Origin: Metopolophium dirhodum
Lineage: Eukaryota > Arthropoda > Insecta > Hemiptera > Aphididae
Direction of reading: 5' to 3'
Assembly: GCF_019925205.1 (NCBI RefSeq)
Contig: NC_083560.1
Span: forward strand, 3,596,001 to 3,660,000
DNA: 64,000 nt
Below, one piece after another: positions 62,228-64,000 of the stretch. A model generated the notes under the pieces. That model saw only the letters and a program-made list of their open reading frames with translations. It did not search any database and was not told the origin of the DNA. How positions within the stretch are numbered: the first letter of the stretch is position 1; each line of letters starts with the position of its first letter. The position numbers and the translations under genes were made by a program.

Positions 62228-63304
62228 ATGTATTGCAGATGCCAACCAAAGTCAATCAAATTATATTGTAAATCATGTAAGTGTACAAGATTTGTTGAAG
62301 ATGTAAAAGAATTTTCATTTAAATGTTCCTTTTTTAATGACAACTGTAGTAATACTTCGATAACTACACCAAATAATTTTATTCTTGGACAGAAAAAATA
62401 TGTTAAGGATCAGTCTTATGACCATAGTTCTGTACACTACAGTTTATGTGTAAGTTGTGAAAAATTTCATGGTTTTGAATATATTAAAAATGAAAAATCT
62501 TTAAAAGATTTGACTGGGTGGGTCTTCGTACGCTCTTTTTAACTTACTTTTAAATATGCTTCCAGATGTAGGTATAAATAGTACCTTAACAAACAGTAAG
62601 AAGCTTCTACTAATTTCAATGAAACGAAAACTTGGTGTTACCTTTTCAGCTCTTGGAGTTTTATTTAATATTCATCGTACCACTGCCAGCAGAATTTTTA
62701 TAAACTTACTTTCTATCTTATGTGATAAAATTAAACATTTTATATTTTGGCCTAGTAAAGAAACTATCTCAGAAACTCTCCCATATGCTTTCAAAACAAA
62801 TTATCCAAACTGCTGTTGTATCATAGACTGTACAGAAATAAAAGTATAGTAGCCTACAACAGTTTAACAAAGAGTATGCATGTACTCTAGGTATAAGAGT
62901 GCCTACACCATACAATTCCTTGTTAGCATAACACCAAATGGTGCCATTAGCTTTCTCTCTAAATATTATGGTGGACGTTCTAGTGATACATTTATCACTA
63001 AAAACAGTGGATTTCTATCAAACCTAGAACTGGTAGATCAAGTTTTGGCTGATAAGAGCTTTCCTGGTATTAAAACGAATTGTGAATATAATAGTTCTAT
63101 TTTAATTATGCCCCCAATCTTACACAATGGTAATTTTATTGAAGAGGACGTTATAGAAACTTATTATGTTGCAAGTTCTTTGCCCTGCTCAAAACATTTG
63201 ATATATTAAATAAAATTCAAACAGAGCTGCTCCCTTATATTGATGATAAAATGCATATCTGCTGTTCTTTGACCAATTTACAACTACCAATCATTAAACA
63301 GTAA
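62228..63304 (+). pseudogene. ISL2EU/PIF-like DDE transposase pseudogene
   Basis: Order of parts: an N-terminal Cys-containing segment (62240-62540), an HTH_Tnp_4 helix-turn-helix (RKLGVTFSALGVLFNIHRTT, 62625 on), then a DDE_Tnp_4 nuclease: CCIIDCTEIKV (first Asp), YSRYKSAYTIQFLVSITPNG, GGRSSDTFITKNSGF, VLADKSFPGI (second Asp) and IEEDVIETYYVAS. The stretch that should hold the final catalytic Glu (R-x-H-V-E-R) is deleted near 63175, with a frameshift. The true C-terminus continues as FALLKTFDILNKI to TAA at 63302. Further breaks lie at about 62540 and 62850. Dead copy. Converges with the YqaJ gene at the right edge. Confidence 0.8.
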
Positions 63305-63734
63305 TTCAGTTTAATTCATAAGGTAATATACATTTTGGTTTTGTAATATATTTTTTCACATTCTTAAATACTAAATTGAGAAACATAAACATTCACAATT
63401 AAATAAACTAGTATAAATAATAATAAGTAATAATTCGTATTATTTTTTTATTCATACATTATTTAATAATTATTATTGATATAAAGTAATATGAACATGA
63501 ACATCAAGTAAAATTTTTATTGTAACACATTGTTTGAAACAAAGAAAACAAAATAACAAGTTCACACAATATATAAATACTATTAAATATAATATGATAG
63601 TGTAATATTAACAATTTAAATACATTTGCTCAATTTTGGTACGTAAAAATTAAAGTAGAAATATTCAATTTTAGGCAATAGAGAACTCATAAATTTATTA
63701 TCTTGATTAATAGTTAATAAAATGGGTTAAATGG

Positions 63735-64000
63735 TATTATAAATAAATGAATCACAGAATTTTAAACCAGAACAGTACATCAATAATTGGACTTCAGTGT
63801 AATATAAAGATCTTTTTAACTCAATTTAACCTTTTTCAATATGTAAGTATTTTAAATTAGGCACATAATTTTCAATTAGTTGTTTATTTTTACATGAAAT
63901 AGAACATTCTATCTCAATTATTTTGTAGATTTCTCCATTGTGGAGAACAAGGCCATCAGGGCTTGCAAAAACCCATGATGTTTTACAATGAACAACTAAT
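63735..64000 (-). pseudogene. YqaJ-type viral-recombinase-like nuclease, partial
   Basis: The minus frame from 64000 reads TSWVFASPDGLVLHNGEIYK, then IIEIECSISCKN and YVPNLKYLHIEKG, then a stop. After a frameshift it reads RSLYYTEVQLLMYCSGLKFC and SFIYNTI. This is the YqaJ exonuclease pattern (S-P-D-G; E-x-K; Y-Y-x-x-V-Q). The catalytic Lys of E-x-K is Glu here (EIEC). ISL2EU elements carry such a nuclease beside their transposase. The N-terminal part lies outside the window. Confidence 0.72.

Overview
The window looks like insect nuclear DNA, most probably from an aphid (Hemiptera). It is very AT-rich with short GT-AG exons, and it carries an invertebrate SETDB1/eggless gene and a PHF7/G2E3-like gene. 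It also has DUF4806-type exons and many transposable elements of kinds common in aphids: hAT, Kolobok-like, ISL2EU-like with a YqaJ nuclease, LINE fragments and TA- or TTAA-flanked MITEs. The species assignment is inference. No rRNA, tRNA or CRISPR array was seen.

Layout. 1-4.4 kb: a minus-strand SETDB1/eggless-like gene that runs off the left edge. One coding exon is split by a 258-bp MITE, and a decayed LINE lies in an intron. 4.4-17.8 kb: hAT debris, a TA-flanked MITE, the first copy of a 1.3-kb repeat (R2), a truncated DUF4806-type gene, a second repeat (R3) carrying a 364-bp retroposed insert, and more MITEs. 17.8-18.3 kb: a small two-exon zinc-finger gene. 18.5-26.7 kb: tandem fold-back repeats, R2 copy 2 with a partial duplicate, a 245-bp tandem repeat and a microsatellite. 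26.7-30.6 kb: a deletion derivative of the large hAT found at 47.7 kb, an R1 repeat and an hAT pseudogene. 32.2-32.6 kb: an 81-residue RING-finger gene. 33-45 kb: MITEs, DUF4806-like exons, a GC-rich island, hAT remains and long inverted repeats. 45.3-59.5 kb (leader exon probably near 61.3 kb): a complete ten-coding-exon minus-strand PHF7/G2E3-like gene. Its eighth coding exon is split by a 6,639-bp hAT element with a perfect 8-bp target duplication and an intact 731-codon transposase. 61.9-64 kb: remains of a CACTA-like and an ISL2EU-like element, the latter with convergent DDE transposase and YqaJ nuclease pseudogenes.

How it fits together. Both large host genes carry a transposon inside a coding exon. 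In each, removing the element plus one target duplication restores an uninterrupted reading frame. The hAT at 47.7-54.3 kb is itself invaded by a Kolobok-like element, which is invaded in turn by an R1 repeat, so the order of insertion can be read directly. Several small genes (17.8 kb, 32.2 kb) are visible only when short exons are joined across introns.
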